Below the pieces are notes generated by a model, which was not told where the DNA came from, made no database searches, and was given only the letters and a program-made list of their open reading frames with translations. A stretch of DNA of 64,000 nt from Allotamlana fucoidanivorans. GTDB lineage: Bacteria > Bacteroidota > Bacteroidia > Flavobacteriales > Flavobacteriaceae. Within the stretch, counting starts at the first letter, position 1. Each line of letters starts with the position of its first letter. A program made the position numbers and the translations under genes. This document shows, in pieces, positions 55,812 through 63,796 of the stretch. The DNA is taken from assembly GCF_006265225.1 (NCBI RefSeq), contig NZ_VDCS01000015.1, positions 31,989-95,988 on the forward strand. Reading direction: 5' to 3'.

Positions 55812-56882
55812 TTAATGATTTGTAACTATTTCTGAACCTAATTGACTACCATATGCCATAATAACAAAGGAGGTCACTAATACTATAAGTGCAAATACTA
55901 AGGTTAAGTAAGTGCGTTTTGTTACTGCTTTCCATTCTTTCATCACAATGCCTACAACGTAACTAAAAAATATAAGCATTGACATATGAAGTACCCAACT
56001 GGCAAATTTATAGGCACCCATTTGTACATGACCTATACCGTAGAAGAAGAATTGGCCATACCATAAAGCCCCACTTAAAATAGACATGGTCAGGTTTAGT
56101 ATGAAGTTTTTTTGCCCTACACCTTTAACATCAACAAGTTCTTTTAATGTACCATTTTTTAAACCAGCTACTGTAAACCAAATGAAGTTAGTAATAAAGG
56201 CACCGCCAGTTGAGAGTATTAAATTGGCATTACCTTCAAAATTACCTGCACCATATTCTCCAGCTATTTTGGCAACAGGAGCTCCTACTTCTAATGAAAT
56301 ACCAAACACTGCAGAAAGTATACCAGCTATAACCGTTAGTGTAAGTCCTTTTTTCATATTGAAAGTTAAAGGTTTCTCATTATTGGCACTGTTGTTTTTT
56401 AGGTCTTTTTCTTTTCGGTATCCAGCAACCCCACAAATAATAATACCTATTAATGCCATGAACATACCAAAGAATATGGTATATCCTCCTGGGCCATATA
56501 GCTTATTTGAAAATTCACCGTGCATAATTAATGGCACTATGGTACCTAGGATAGCTGAAATACCAATAGAGATTGTATATGTTAGTGAATACCCAATGTG
56601 TTTTATAGCAAAGCCAAAACACATACCTCCAAACCCATAAATAGCACCAAGTAGTGTGGCATTAATCAATACCTCACTTGATGCTTTTGAGAAAACATCT
56701 AAGAGATTGGGTACGGTTAAAAAACCAATAAGGAAAGGAAATATAAACCAAGCAAAAGAAGCTTGAACAATCCAATAGGAATCCCATGACCATTTTTTTA
56801 CTTTTTGGTAGGGGACGTAACAAGTTGATGCAGCAATACCGCCTACGGCGTGAATCAAAGTTCCTAAAATTGGATTAGCCAT
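55812..56882 (-). CDS. RhaT-family symporter, second copy and first gene of the operon
   Basis: The 356-residue, roughly ten-helix protein is of the RhaT type (ILGTLIHAVGGIAASTCYVPYQKVKKWSWDSYWI, GFGGMCFGFAIKHIGYSLTYTISIGISAILG). It probably imports a sugar or related acid with protons. It is transcribed from a consensus promoter at 56920-56949 and is followed by the SBP/CoA-transferase block. Because it leads the operon, it likely imports the compound the downstream enzymes process. The paralogue at 39343 is at the far end of the locus. Confidence 0.85.
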   Translation of the reverse strand: MANPILGTLIHAVGGIAASTCYVPYQKVKKWSWDSYWIVQASFAWFIFPFLIGFLTVPNLLDVFSKASSEVLINATLLGAIYGFGGMCFGFAIKHIGYSLTYTISIGISAILGTIVPLIMHGEFSNKLYGPGGYTIFFGMFMALIGIIICGVAGYRKEKDLKNNSANNEKPLTFNMKKGLTLTVIAGILSAVFGISLEVGAPVAKIAGEYGAGNFEGNANLILSTGGAFITNFIWFTVAGLKNGTLKELVDVKGVGQKNFILNLTMSILSGALWYGQFFFYGIGHVQMGAYKFASWVLHMSMLIFFSYVVGIVMKEWKAVTKRTYLTLVFALIVLVTSFVIMAYGSQLGSEIVTNH

Positions 56883-56909
56883 GCTATATTTAGTTTATAA
56901 GTTTAATGT

Positions 56910-56938
56910 ATTTTATATACAAAAATAAATTTTATATA
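56910..56938. promoter_or_regulatory. two direct repeats flanking the catabolic promoter -7 element
   Basis: The decamer ATTTTATATA occurs at 56910-56919 and 56929-56938, repeating every 19 bp. One copy lies in the spacer of the minus-strand promoter and the other just downstream of its -7 element. Together they form a likely operator for the divergently encoded IclR-type regulator. Confidence 0.5.
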
Positions 56939-56949
56939 TGAAATTTCAA
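56920..56949 (-). promoter_or_regulatory. consensus promoter for the catabolic operon (TTG-N19-TATTTTTG)
   Basis: On the minus strand, TTG (plus-strand CAA 56947-56949) is followed after exactly 19 nt by TATTTTTG (plus-strand CAAAAATA 56920-56927). This is the full Bacteroidota promoter consensus, 38 nt upstream of the RhaT-like ATG. Confidence 0.7.
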
Positions 56950-56967
56950 AAGGAATTTAGTTTTTAT

Positions 56968-56975
56968 TACTTTTG
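56968..56975 (+). promoter_or_regulatory. -7 element (TACTTTTG) for the IclR-type regulator
   Basis: TACTTTTG matches TAnnTTTG perfectly, 17 nt upstream of ATG 56993. A TTG at proper spacing is not clear. Confidence 0.45.
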
Positions 56976-56992
56976 ATTCTCAACTTATACAC

Positions 56993-57763
56993 ATGAATTC
57001 AGAAAGTCCAAAATACAATGCACCGGCCTTAGATAAAGGTTTAGATATTTTAGAATACCTATCAGAAGAAGGTGTACCTTTGTCTCAAGCAGAAATAGCT
57101 CAAGGTATTAATAGGACACCAAGTGAAATATATAGAATGTTGGTGTGTTTAGAAGAGCGTGGTTATGTAATTAGGGAGTCAAACGCGGGAAAATATAGAC
57201 TGTCCTTAAAAATGTACAGCTTATCACATAGGCATACGCCTTTTGATGAATTGAAACGTGTAGCTCAATACCCTATGCAGGCACTTTCAGAAATTACACG
57301 ACAATCCTGTCATTTGAGTATTATGAATGATAATAAATTGCTTGTTATTTATCAAACAAGAAGTCCTAGTGCGGTATCGCTTTCCATAGAAGAAGGAACT
57401 CATTTTCCGTTATCAATGACTACATCTGGTAGGGTTATTTTGTCTATGTTTCCAGAAGAAGAGGCTATATCTATTTTATCAAAAGACGAGTATTATAAAA
57501 ATTGGGATCAAGAAAGGCAAAATACGCTAATAGAAACCATAAACGAAATAGGAAAGTTAGGTTATCGTTCTGCAAAAAGTAAGCTTACAGGAGGTGTGAC
57601 TGATATTGCGGTGCCTATTGGTTTAAGGGGAACCGATTTAAAAGCTGTTTTGGCTGTTTCTCTTTTTTCTTCAAACTTAGAGGACTCTATAAATTTAGAT
57701 GTCATACTAGGCGAATTAAAAAAAGCACAAAAAATAATTAACGAACTTATTGGAGCGGTATAG
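56993..57763 (+). CDS. IclR family transcriptional regulator
   Basis: The 256-residue protein has an N-terminal winged helix-turn-helix (ALDKGLDILEYLSEEGVPLSQAEIAQGINRTPSEIYRMLVCLEERG split over residues 9-54). A C-terminal IclR effector-binding domain follows (HLSIMNDNKLLVIYQTRSPSA, FPLSMTTSGRVILSMF, GGVTDIAVPIG). It is divergent from the catabolic operon with 110 bp between starts, the classical position for a local regulator. The ligand is presumably an intermediate of the pathway. Downstream of it lies the integration site region. Confidence 0.9.
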   Translation: MNSESPKYNAPALDKGLDILEYLSEEGVPLSQAEIAQGINRTPSEIYRMLVCLEERGYVIRESNAGKYRLSLKMYSLSHRHTPFDELKRVAQYPMQALSEITRQSCHLSIMNDNKLLVIYQTRSPSAVSLSIEEGTHFPLSMTTSGRVILSMFPEEEAISILSKDEYYKNWDQERQNTLIETINEIGKLGYRSAKSKLTGGVTDIAVPIGLRGTDLKAVLAVSLFSSNLEDSINLDVILGELKKAQKIINELIGAV

Positions 57764-58000
57764 ATTGATGTTAATATGTGGACTTACAACAAAAAAATGT
57801 ACTATAAATTGAATTACTATGCAGCTAGTTTCTGGTTATACATATCTAATTCAAATTCTGTTATGGTTCTATTCCCTAAAAAGGAATGCCTTCTTTTATT
57901 ATTGTACCAGACTTCTATCTCTCCAAAGATGGACTTGCAACAAAAAATGGAAAATTTGGGTGTTTCAGGCAAATCTATGTATTTGTTTTGAACTAAGCAT
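57764..58000. other. non-coding chromosomal flank left of the integration site
   Basis: This stretch contains two weak overlapping frames (57776-57991 and 57819-58025) with no family resemblance and runs of Y/L/S, so I do not call genes. An imperfect direct repeat of about 20 bp occurs at 57779-57799 and 57930-57949 (TGGACTT[A/G]CAACAAAAAA). No promoter or RNA was recognised. Confidence 0.6.
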
Positions 58001-58031
58001 AAAAAAACGGTTTAGTGAAGACTAAACCGTT
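58001..58031 (-). terminator. intrinsic terminator of the original tRNA gene
   Basis: AACGGTTTAGT (58006-58016) and ACTAAACCGTT (58021-58031) form an 11-bp stem with a GAAG loop. The T tract is on the minus strand (plus-strand A run 58001-58007). It lies just downstream of the tRNA 3' half on the minus strand and so marks the native tRNA transcription unit. Confidence 0.85.
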
Positions 58032-58052
58032 GATTATGAGTGATTTGTGTTT

Positions 58053-58096
58053 CGTAGCGAGATCGAGATTTGAACTCGAGACCTCCGGGTTATGAA
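58053..58096 (-). pseudogene. 3' half of tRNA(CAT), probably initiator tRNA-fMet; element att site
   Basis: Reading the minus strand, the anticodon loop TTCATAA is followed by the 3' anticodon stem CCCGG and variable loop AGGTC. The T arm (TCGAG-TTCAAAT-CTCGA), the acceptor 3' strand TCTCGCT and a discriminator A then follow. The 5' half is missing; upstream sequence does not pair with CCCGG. CCC in the stem and AGGTC resemble initiator tRNA. The CCA tail is not encoded. It fits the tRNA 3' copy left at the distal end of an integrated element, with the intact tRNA beyond the right edge of the window. Confidence 0.75.
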
Positions 58097-58486
58097 TTCA
58101 AAGGAGCGTTTTTTTACAACGCTTTTACAGGGCTCACAAGCTATTTTTTTATCAAATCGTATGCAAAATCGTATGCAGATTTTAGCCTTCGGGTTATCAT
58201 TAAATTTTAGCCAATTTAGAGATTATTTTTCAATATTGAAAACTCATTTTATCTCCCCAAAAATATAATTTTAAACAGGCCTCTAACAGTCTTATTGATT
58301 TGCTAAACCAAATGGTTTTTCTACTCAGGCGTTTCAAATCTGTTCTTAAATTCAAATTGAAACTGTAGCCTTCCCTAAAAATGTAGCCTATCCCATGTAA
58401 GCTTCCCCAAAAATCAAACTACTTTTAAAACGAAAAAATGAATAATTTTGGAAAAACTAACAGTTCTATTTAGGGGAAGTCGACAT
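58097..58486. other. gene-free left end of the integrative element
   Basis: About 390 bp without a credible gene. It contains a perfect 12-bp tandem repeat (58154-58177). Near 58368-58420 there are degenerate direct repeats of a TGTAGCCTTCCC/TGTAAGCTTCCCC type unit. A TTTAGGGGAAG (58469-58479) is an inverted match to CTTCCCCAAAA nearby. The position next to the tRNA fragment suits integrase-binding arm sites. No integrase gene is visible here. Confidence 0.6.
58154..58177. repeat. perfect 12-bp tandem repeat near the att site
   Basis: AAATCGTATGCA occurs twice back to back (58154-58165 and 58166-58177), about 60 bp from the tRNA fragment. It is a candidate arm-type integrase or excisionase binding site. 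Confidence 0.6.
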
Positions 58487-58498
58487 TTAAGCGTTGGC
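58486..58498. repeat. 13-bp direct repeat, left copy, overlapping the last Jet gene stop
   Basis: TTTAAGCGTTGGC is identical to 63812-63824 upstream of the first gene of the operon. This copy includes the stop codon of the MksE-like gene. The two copies bracket the four-gene defence operon. Confidence 0.6.
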
Positions 58499-59020
58499 AT
58501 TTTCTTCATTTGTTTTTTCTTTTAATTTCTCTTCTGCGATTTCCATAGCAAAAGTGAAAAATAGTTTTACGGCTTTAGTAAACTTAAATTTGTTGCCATC
58601 CAAAACAATTAAATTTTTGCCACGCCAAGTTTTTAAAAACTTTTCAAATTCGGAAACAGTAGTTTTTTCTAATATTTCCCATTTACTTGATTGTCTTAAT
58701 AGTTCTTCTGTTTCGTTTATGTCAAAGGAACCTAATTCAATTTTATCTCTAAAGTTTTTCCCTGAATAATCTAGCTCTCTTGACAGAATTGCTAAAAACA
58801 ATGTAAAATCTCTAGTTCTTTTTTCGTTCACTTCATCGGAAGATAAGTAGGCAAATTCCGCTTCGATGTTTAGGATATAGTTAAACGATTTCATAAAAAA
58901 ATCAGAATAGTCGTCTTCTAGTTCTTGAATTTTGTAAAACAAAGGACTTGGTGAAATAATGAACTTACCATCTAATAATTCACTTACTATTTTATTATGC
59001 TCATTTGGGTATTCTCTCAT
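58487..59020 (-). CDS. JetB/MksE-like winged-helix subunit of a Wadjet-type system
   Basis: The 177-residue protein has the MksE/JetB pattern: an N-terminal LLDGKFIISPSPLFYKIQE, then YSDFFMKSFNYILNIEAEFAYLS. The helix-rich middle and C-terminal FTLFLAILSRELDY region also fit. Such proteins are KITE-family partners that bind the kleisin of the SMC complex. It is the last gene of the operon, overlapping the kleisin-like gene by 20 nt. The last residues and stop lie in the 13-bp flanking repeat. Identification rests on pattern and neighbours and not on alignment. Confidence 0.75.
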   Translation of the reverse strand: MREYPNEHNKIVSELLDGKFIISPSPLFYKIQELEDDYSDFFMKSFNYILNIEAEFAYLSSDEVNEKRTRDFTLFLAILSRELDYSGKNFRDKIELGSFDINETEELLRQSSKWEILEKTTVSEFEKFLKTWRGKNLIVLDGNKFKFTKAVKLFFTFAMEIAEEKLKEKTNEENANA

Positions 59021-60224
59021 ATACTTTCACTTTAGGTATTTTAATTGAAGCATCTTTTAAATCAATTATTTTTCTCTCGTCAGTTTTGTATTCTGCTATT
59101 AAATCATCTTCTAACAAAAGATTAGTTAGAGAGAAAAATTTTGATAATGTGATTTCATCAGTATGCTTTTTTAAAGCATTAAAGCACCATAAATAAAAAT
59201 CATCAACTTTATCTTCATTTAGCAGCTGTTCTTTAAAATATGTAGAATCAGGAAGCCATTCTAACTCTTCAATTTGTTCTTCATAATATACATCAGAAGT
59301 TTTGTAATTAAATTGGTCAACAAAAAATTCAGCTTCGCTATGAAATTCTTTGAAAAGGGCGCTTCCTTTAGTCTTTTTAATTGGACTAGGAATAGCAACA
59401 ACATAGTTTTCAGGGTAATCTACATTTTCTACAAAATGATAAAATCCACTTAAAATAATTGAATCACTTTTGATTCTATCTAACAATGGTCTTAACTCTC
59501 TTGTTAGTTTTTGTAAGTTTTGGTCTAATTCAGCACGAGCATAAACAACTGCACCATATAGTTTTTTATATTCTCTTTTAAGTTTAAAACTGTTTGCTAT
59601 ATACTGTTTTTCATTCGTGTATTTTTGAATTTCAACTAAAGCAGAATAGAAGGACTCTGGATGCCCTTTTTCTAGAATTTTATTTAATGGCTCAATATAT
59701 TCATCAATCCAAAAAACTGCTTTTTCTAACCTTTTTGATAAATCTGAATATTCATCTGCATTGACTTTTAAAGATTCTGTATCACTTAAAAGTCTTTGAG
59801 TTTGTCTATGAATATCGTTTAAGAAAACATCTATTACTTTTATAATGTTTTGAATTAAAATAATTGTCTTGCTTGTTTTAGTCTCTGTTTTTAAAGCCGA
59901 AAATAATTCAAAAATGGTTTTATACCTTTCTTTTAAGGTTTGTGGTAAATCAAGCGTAAAGTCATCAAAGAGAAACTGTAAGAAATCTGCATAACTTCTG
60001 TTTATTTTAAAATCTTTAGTTGGTAACTGTCTGCAAAATTTGACATCTATTAGTTTAGATAAAGATATTTTGGGCTCATTACTAATGTTGTATTCTTCAA
60101 TTAACTTTTCTAAAATATCAATATCGATAATAAAGTCAGGTTTACTATAATTAAATGCATCTTGTACAAATTCGTAATGATTTTGCAAAAACTTAAGTAT
60201 GTATTTTCCTGATAATTTAATCAT
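59001..60224 (-). CDS. JetA/MksF-like kleisin subunit
   Basis: The 407-residue protein is largely helical: an N-terminal winged-helix-like region (1-110), a long helical hairpin (LNDIHRQTQRLLSDTESL to YKKLYGAVVYARAELDQNLQKLTREL) and a C-terminal domain ending KIPKVKVYERIPK. Size and layout match the kleisin (MksF/JetA) of MukBEF-like complexes. It joins the two SMC heads and the MksE-like subunits. It overlaps the Toprim gene by 8 nt upstream and the MksE-like gene by 20 nt downstream. Confidence 0.75.
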   Translation of the reverse strand: MIKLSGKYILKFLQNHYEFVQDAFNYSKPDFIIDIDILEKLIEEYNISNEPKISLSKLIDVKFCRQLPTKDFKINRSYADFLQFLFDDFTLDLPQTLKERYKTIFELFSALKTETKTSKTIILIQNIIKVIDVFLNDIHRQTQRLLSDTESLKVNADEYSDLSKRLEKAVFWIDEYIEPLNKILEKGHPESFYSALVEIQKYTNEKQYIANSFKLKREYKKLYGAVVYARAELDQNLQKLTRELRPLLDRIKSDSIILSGFYHFVENVDYPENYVVAIPSPIKKTKGSALFKEFHSEAEFFVDQFNYKTSDVYYEEQIEELEWLPDSTYFKEQLLNEDKVDDFYLWCFNALKKHTDEITLSKFFSLTNLLLEDDLIAEYKTDERKIIDLKDASIKIPKVKVYERIPK

Positions 60225-61041
60225 TCTGAAATTTTACGAATAGTGCTTGTTGCTCTAAAAAGCGTTTAGTTTTATAAATATCTGTTCTAATTTTTATAAC
60301 ATTTTCATCAACGGATTCTTTTACTTCTTTAGTTGGGTTTTGTTCTCTTCCTTGTTTGGTTCTAATAGTTCTAGAGTACATTTTAAATAGCTCTTTATAG
60401 TTTGATGGAACGAACAGTTTTGCATCAGGAAACACTTTTTTAACCATTAAGTAATTTTGTAAACCTTTAAAATCATAATCAGGAAAAATTAATACGTTTT
60501 TTGTTTTGAATTTATTTAAAACTGATTTTCCTAAACCTCCATAAGTATGAATAAAAACAAAATCTTTTCCGATTACTTTTTCTGCCAATAAAAATGAATC
60601 GAGATTCTCAACAATGCAAATTCTTTCAGTTTCTAACTCATTAACTTGTGCTGAAAAAGTTCCGAACTGATTTGTAAATTTCTCTAATTCTACAACTTTT
60701 GAATTTATGAGTATATTTTTAAATCCTCTTGCTAATATTACATTTTGGCTAGTCCTTTTACTTGCTTTAGTATTTCTGAAAGTTCCAATATTGCCAATTG
60801 CAGAGTAACTATCTCGAAGTTCTTTAGGAAACTTGCTTTTGAAATAACGTTCTAAATTTTCTCTATCGTTCAAGAGGTAACTTCCACCACCTGATATAGC
60901 TTGTGAATACTTAATGAACTTACCATTAAGTAATGTTTTAAAGTCTCCACTTTTTTTAACTGATGCACTTATTGAAGAGGAATTTATTTTTTCCTCTTCA
61001 AGCATTTTAATTAGAAAGTTAAAAAAAGTTTTATTCTGCAT
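60217..61041 (-). CDS. short JetD/MksG-like Toprim nuclease subunit
   Basis: The 274-residue protein has a Toprim domain with Glu 145 in CIVENLDSFLLAEK, a glycine-rich strand (HTYGGLGKSVL) and the metal-binding D188-Y-D190 in IFPDYDFKGLQNYL. These are hallmarks of JetD/DUF2220 nucleases that cut plasmid DNA in Wadjet systems. It is shorter than the usual JetD of about 380-400 residues; the N-terminal 130 residues seem abbreviated. It lies second in the operon, overlapping the SMC gene by 11 nt and the kleisin gene by 8 nt. Confidence 0.78.
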   Translation of the reverse strand: MQNKTFFNFLIKMLEEEKINSSSISASVKKSGDFKTLLNGKFIKYSQAISGGGSYLLNDRENLERYFKSKFPKELRDSYSAIGNIGTFRNTKASKRTSQNVILARGFKNILINSKVVELEKFTNQFGTFSAQVNELETERICIVENLDSFLLAEKVIGKDFVFIHTYGGLGKSVLNKFKTKNVLIFPDYDFKGLQNYLMVKKVFPDAKLFVPSNYKELFKMYSRTIRTKQGREQNPTKEVKESVDENVIKIRTDIYKTKRFLEQQALFVKFQND

Positions 61042-63760
61042 CTCTATAAATTACTGGGAATGATTGTAGTTCTCCAAATGAAATTTTTCTTCTTTGGTTT
61101 TTGGAATCTTTTTGAGGCTCTTTGATTAAATAATATTTTTCGATTCCCTCAACTTTTCTTGGTGCTGCGAAAATTGGTACGAAGTGATTTGCTTTACAGA
61201 ATTGAATTAAGTGCTTTACATTTTTTTGACCTATTGCGTCAAGTTCGTCCACGTATATGATAACTCGATTTTCAGAATTGTTGTGAACCAATTCTTTAAG
61301 AATATTTAGAAATAGATATAGTTTAAGTACAATATTAGTTCCTCTCGATTGAACTTGCTTTGAAAGGTCAATAGTTTCTGTTTTTCCTGTAACCTTTGTT
61401 ATTTCTACGTTTATTTTAAACAAATCAACAATATTGATGGCTTTTCCATTATTGTTAGAAAGTTGTCTTTCCAAAGCATCTTTAGATTCCTCATATGAGT
61501 ATGTCTTTCCAAAGTCTAATCTTTCTGATAATTTAAGTTTAGAAATTTTGTCTAAATCATTGATTAAATCTTCATTCTCTTCAATTTTAACTTTAACACC
61601 CTGAATATTAGAAATTGGATATTCTGCTAACTTTTGGTTATAGCTTCTTGACACAAAAGTTTTAAAATCTCTAAATTGTGTTAGAAAAGAATCTGTCGGA
61701 CTGCCAATTTCGTGTGAAAGTGTATCTAAAAGCCCATCAATAATTTTTTGAGATTGAGGTATGTTAATGATTTCTTCATCAACATCACGAATAAATTTTT
61801 TAATGTCTTTGACATCCATTTTTAGAATGTCATTCAATTCATTTTTTAGAGAATTCCGATTTTCTTTTATGCGTATAAATTTTCTGTATTTTGATTGAAA
61901 GTCATCATAAATATTTTCAAAATCTATTTCCAAAATTTCTTCAATTTCATAAATATCAGTTGTTTCTGATATTATTTGATATTGATTTTTGAATACTTTA
62001 AGGTCATTTTGATATTTTTTACGTTCTTCAATTTTTAAGGATAAAACGGTTTTGGTTTTGTCAATTTCCAAATCCTTATTTGTAATTTTATCGATTACAT
62101 CCTTTAGACTCTTTTCGATTAAACCTATTTCTGTTAGGTTACTCTCGATTTTAGAAAGTAATTCGGGTTTTTTATCAATTCGTTCAATGAATTCAGTTTT
62201 GGTTTTGATGGACGTTTTTAAATTTTCGATTTCTTTCTCAACTCCTTTTCTGTTTTGAACAATCTTTAATTGAGAGTTTTTTTCGTTTAATTCTTTCTCT
62301 TTAGAAATAAGCTCGTCTTTAAGTTGATTGATAGTCGGTAATTCTGTTTCAATTGTAATATCTGAAATATCAATTAGTCCATCAAAAAACTGTAATGGGG
62401 AATCAGATTTTGTTATCGGTTTTTTAATCTTTGATTTATCAAGTTCCGCTACATCGCAATTTAGAAAGGAATAAACCTTTTTTATTGTGTTTTCATCTTT
62501 TGAAATATTTTGATATAGTAAATTGTCAAAACGAGTTATTGCATTTTTCTTTTTTTCAATATCGTTTTTAAGGTTTTTGATTGTACTTAAAATCTCTTTT
62601 TCTGTAAACCGACTACGTTCTAATTGGCTTAATTGCGATATTAATTCCGTTAGATTTCCCTGTTCTTCTATAAGATTATTTTTTAATCCTTGATAGAGTA
62701 AGTTCTCGGCACTGGGCTCATATTCCTTTAATTCATCTAATTCTTTAGATAGATTTTTGTTTTCTGTTTGAATTGCTGTTGACTTATTTTCATTAGTTGT
62801 TTTTAGAGCAATTAATTCATCCCTTTCATCCTTTAGAGTTGTATTGATTTTAGTTTGTAGATTTTTAACCAAAACAGAAAGCTCACTATTTTCATCTATT
62901 TTATTAGATAATTCCTGTTCAACTTTGTCAAATTTCTTGAGGAAAGTATTTTTTAATTTCCCTAAAATTGATTCGTGACTGATAAATTCGTCATTAAGTA
63001 GTTTTAGCTTTTCAAAATCTGGTTTTATTGAAATAAGACGTTGAAGATGTGTTTTCTTTTTTTCAAACTCGTCAATTTTCTCGAAACTTGTACTTGAAAG
63101 CACATTCAATGGAAAGTGTTGTTGTCCATCCGCAACCAAAAGAGCATTTTTAAAAGATTTTTCGTTAATGTCACTTGTCCTAATCAAATGTCTATATATG
63201 TCAGTAAAACTGTTTGAGAAGGATTTTCTTCCGTTTCTTTTCACGGATTTTTTAAGCCAAACTACTGGGTTTTTATTTTTGTCTGAATTATAAACTAAAT
63301 TGTATAATTCCTCATTTGTTAGTTTTATAGGAACATCAGTAGGATTTTTTAATGTTAGATTTTGAAGAACATCACTCCATTTTCTTGCTTTAAATTTATT
63401 GTTTTGTGTTTCTACAAAACACAATTCGTCATATTCTCCTGTGATTTTATAATATTCAATTGTATTTTCTGGCGTTGCCTTTACAAGAATAGAATAGTAG
63501 CCATTTTTAATAATTTCAAAAATTATAAAGCTGTGTAAACTTGTCCCGTCAAAGTAATGTTTCATTGAGTCAGAAAGTTTTCTATCGTCCTCAAATCTCA
63601 TTTGGTCTTTGTCTGTTATGTAAAGAAAATTTAAAGCATTGATGAAAGAGCTTTTTCCGACATTGTTTTCAGCCGTAATTTGAATACTTGCACTTTCTCC
63701 AATATAAATACTTGCTTTTGCGTATAGTTCAGAATTTATAATTATAATCTTATTTAGCAT
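61031..63760 (-). CDS. JetC/MksB-like SMC ATPase
   Basis: The 909-residue SMC-type protein has Walker A ENNVGKSS (31-38) and two long coiled-coil arms around a hinge-like middle (about 260-700). The signature motif is degenerate (SRGTN, 805-809), and Walker B with catalytic Glu is VIIYVDEL (833-840). It provides the DNA loop-extruding ATPase of a Wadjet/MukBEF-like complex. It is the first gene of the operon, whereas JetC is usually third. It is slightly shorter than typical JetC. A hairpin region and an IS3 element lie just upstream. Confidence 0.85.
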   Translation of the reverse strand: MLNKIIIINSELYAKASIYIGESASIQITAENNVGKSSFINALNFLYITDKDQMRFEDDRKLSDSMKHYFDGTSLHSFIIFEIIKNGYYSILVKATPENTIEYYKITGEYDELCFVETQNNKFKARKWSDVLQNLTLKNPTDVPIKLTNEELYNLVYNSDKNKNPVVWLKKSVKRNGRKSFSNSFTDIYRHLIRTSDINEKSFKNALLVADGQQHFPLNVLSSTSFEKIDEFEKKKTHLQRLISIKPDFEKLKLLNDEFISHESILGKLKNTFLKKFDKVEQELSNKIDENSELSVLVKNLQTKINTTLKDERDELIALKTTNENKSTAIQTENKNLSKELDELKEYEPSAENLLYQGLKNNLIEEQGNLTELISQLSQLERSRFTEKEILSTIKNLKNDIEKKKNAITRFDNLLYQNISKDENTIKKVYSFLNCDVAELDKSKIKKPITKSDSPLQFFDGLIDISDITIETELPTINQLKDELISKEKELNEKNSQLKIVQNRKGVEKEIENLKTSIKTKTEFIERIDKKPELLSKIESNLTEIGLIEKSLKDVIDKITNKDLEIDKTKTVLSLKIEERKKYQNDLKVFKNQYQIISETTDIYEIEEILEIDFENIYDDFQSKYRKFIRIKENRNSLKNELNDILKMDVKDIKKFIRDVDEEIINIPQSQKIIDGLLDTLSHEIGSPTDSFLTQFRDFKTFVSRSYNQKLAEYPISNIQGVKVKIEENEDLINDLDKISKLKLSERLDFGKTYSYEESKDALERQLSNNNGKAINIVDLFKINVEITKVTGKTETIDLSKQVQSRGTNIVLKLYLFLNILKELVHNNSENRVIIYVDELDAIGQKNVKHLIQFCKANHFVPIFAAPRKVEGIEKYYLIKEPQKDSKNQRRKISFGELQSFPVIYRDAE

Positions 63761-63796
63761 TCTTTCATTTCTGTTTTTTCGAGCGTTGGCAAAAAA

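Noticed and set aside
57776..58025. Two overlapping small plus-strand frames after the IclR gene
   Set aside because: No family resemblance and biased composition. One runs through the tRNA terminator hairpin and the other has no initiation context. They are more likely chance frames in the flank of the integration site.
58053..58096. A functional tRNA gene
   Set aside because: Only the 3' half from the anticodon loop is present. The upstream sequence cannot form the D arm, the acceptor 5' strand or the 5' anticodon stem.
61031..63760. A Lamassu-type or RecN/SbcC-like SMC protein
   Set aside because: The kleisin-like, MksE-like and Toprim neighbours in an overlapping operon fit a Wadjet/MukBEF-like complex better. 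No Lamassu effector is present.
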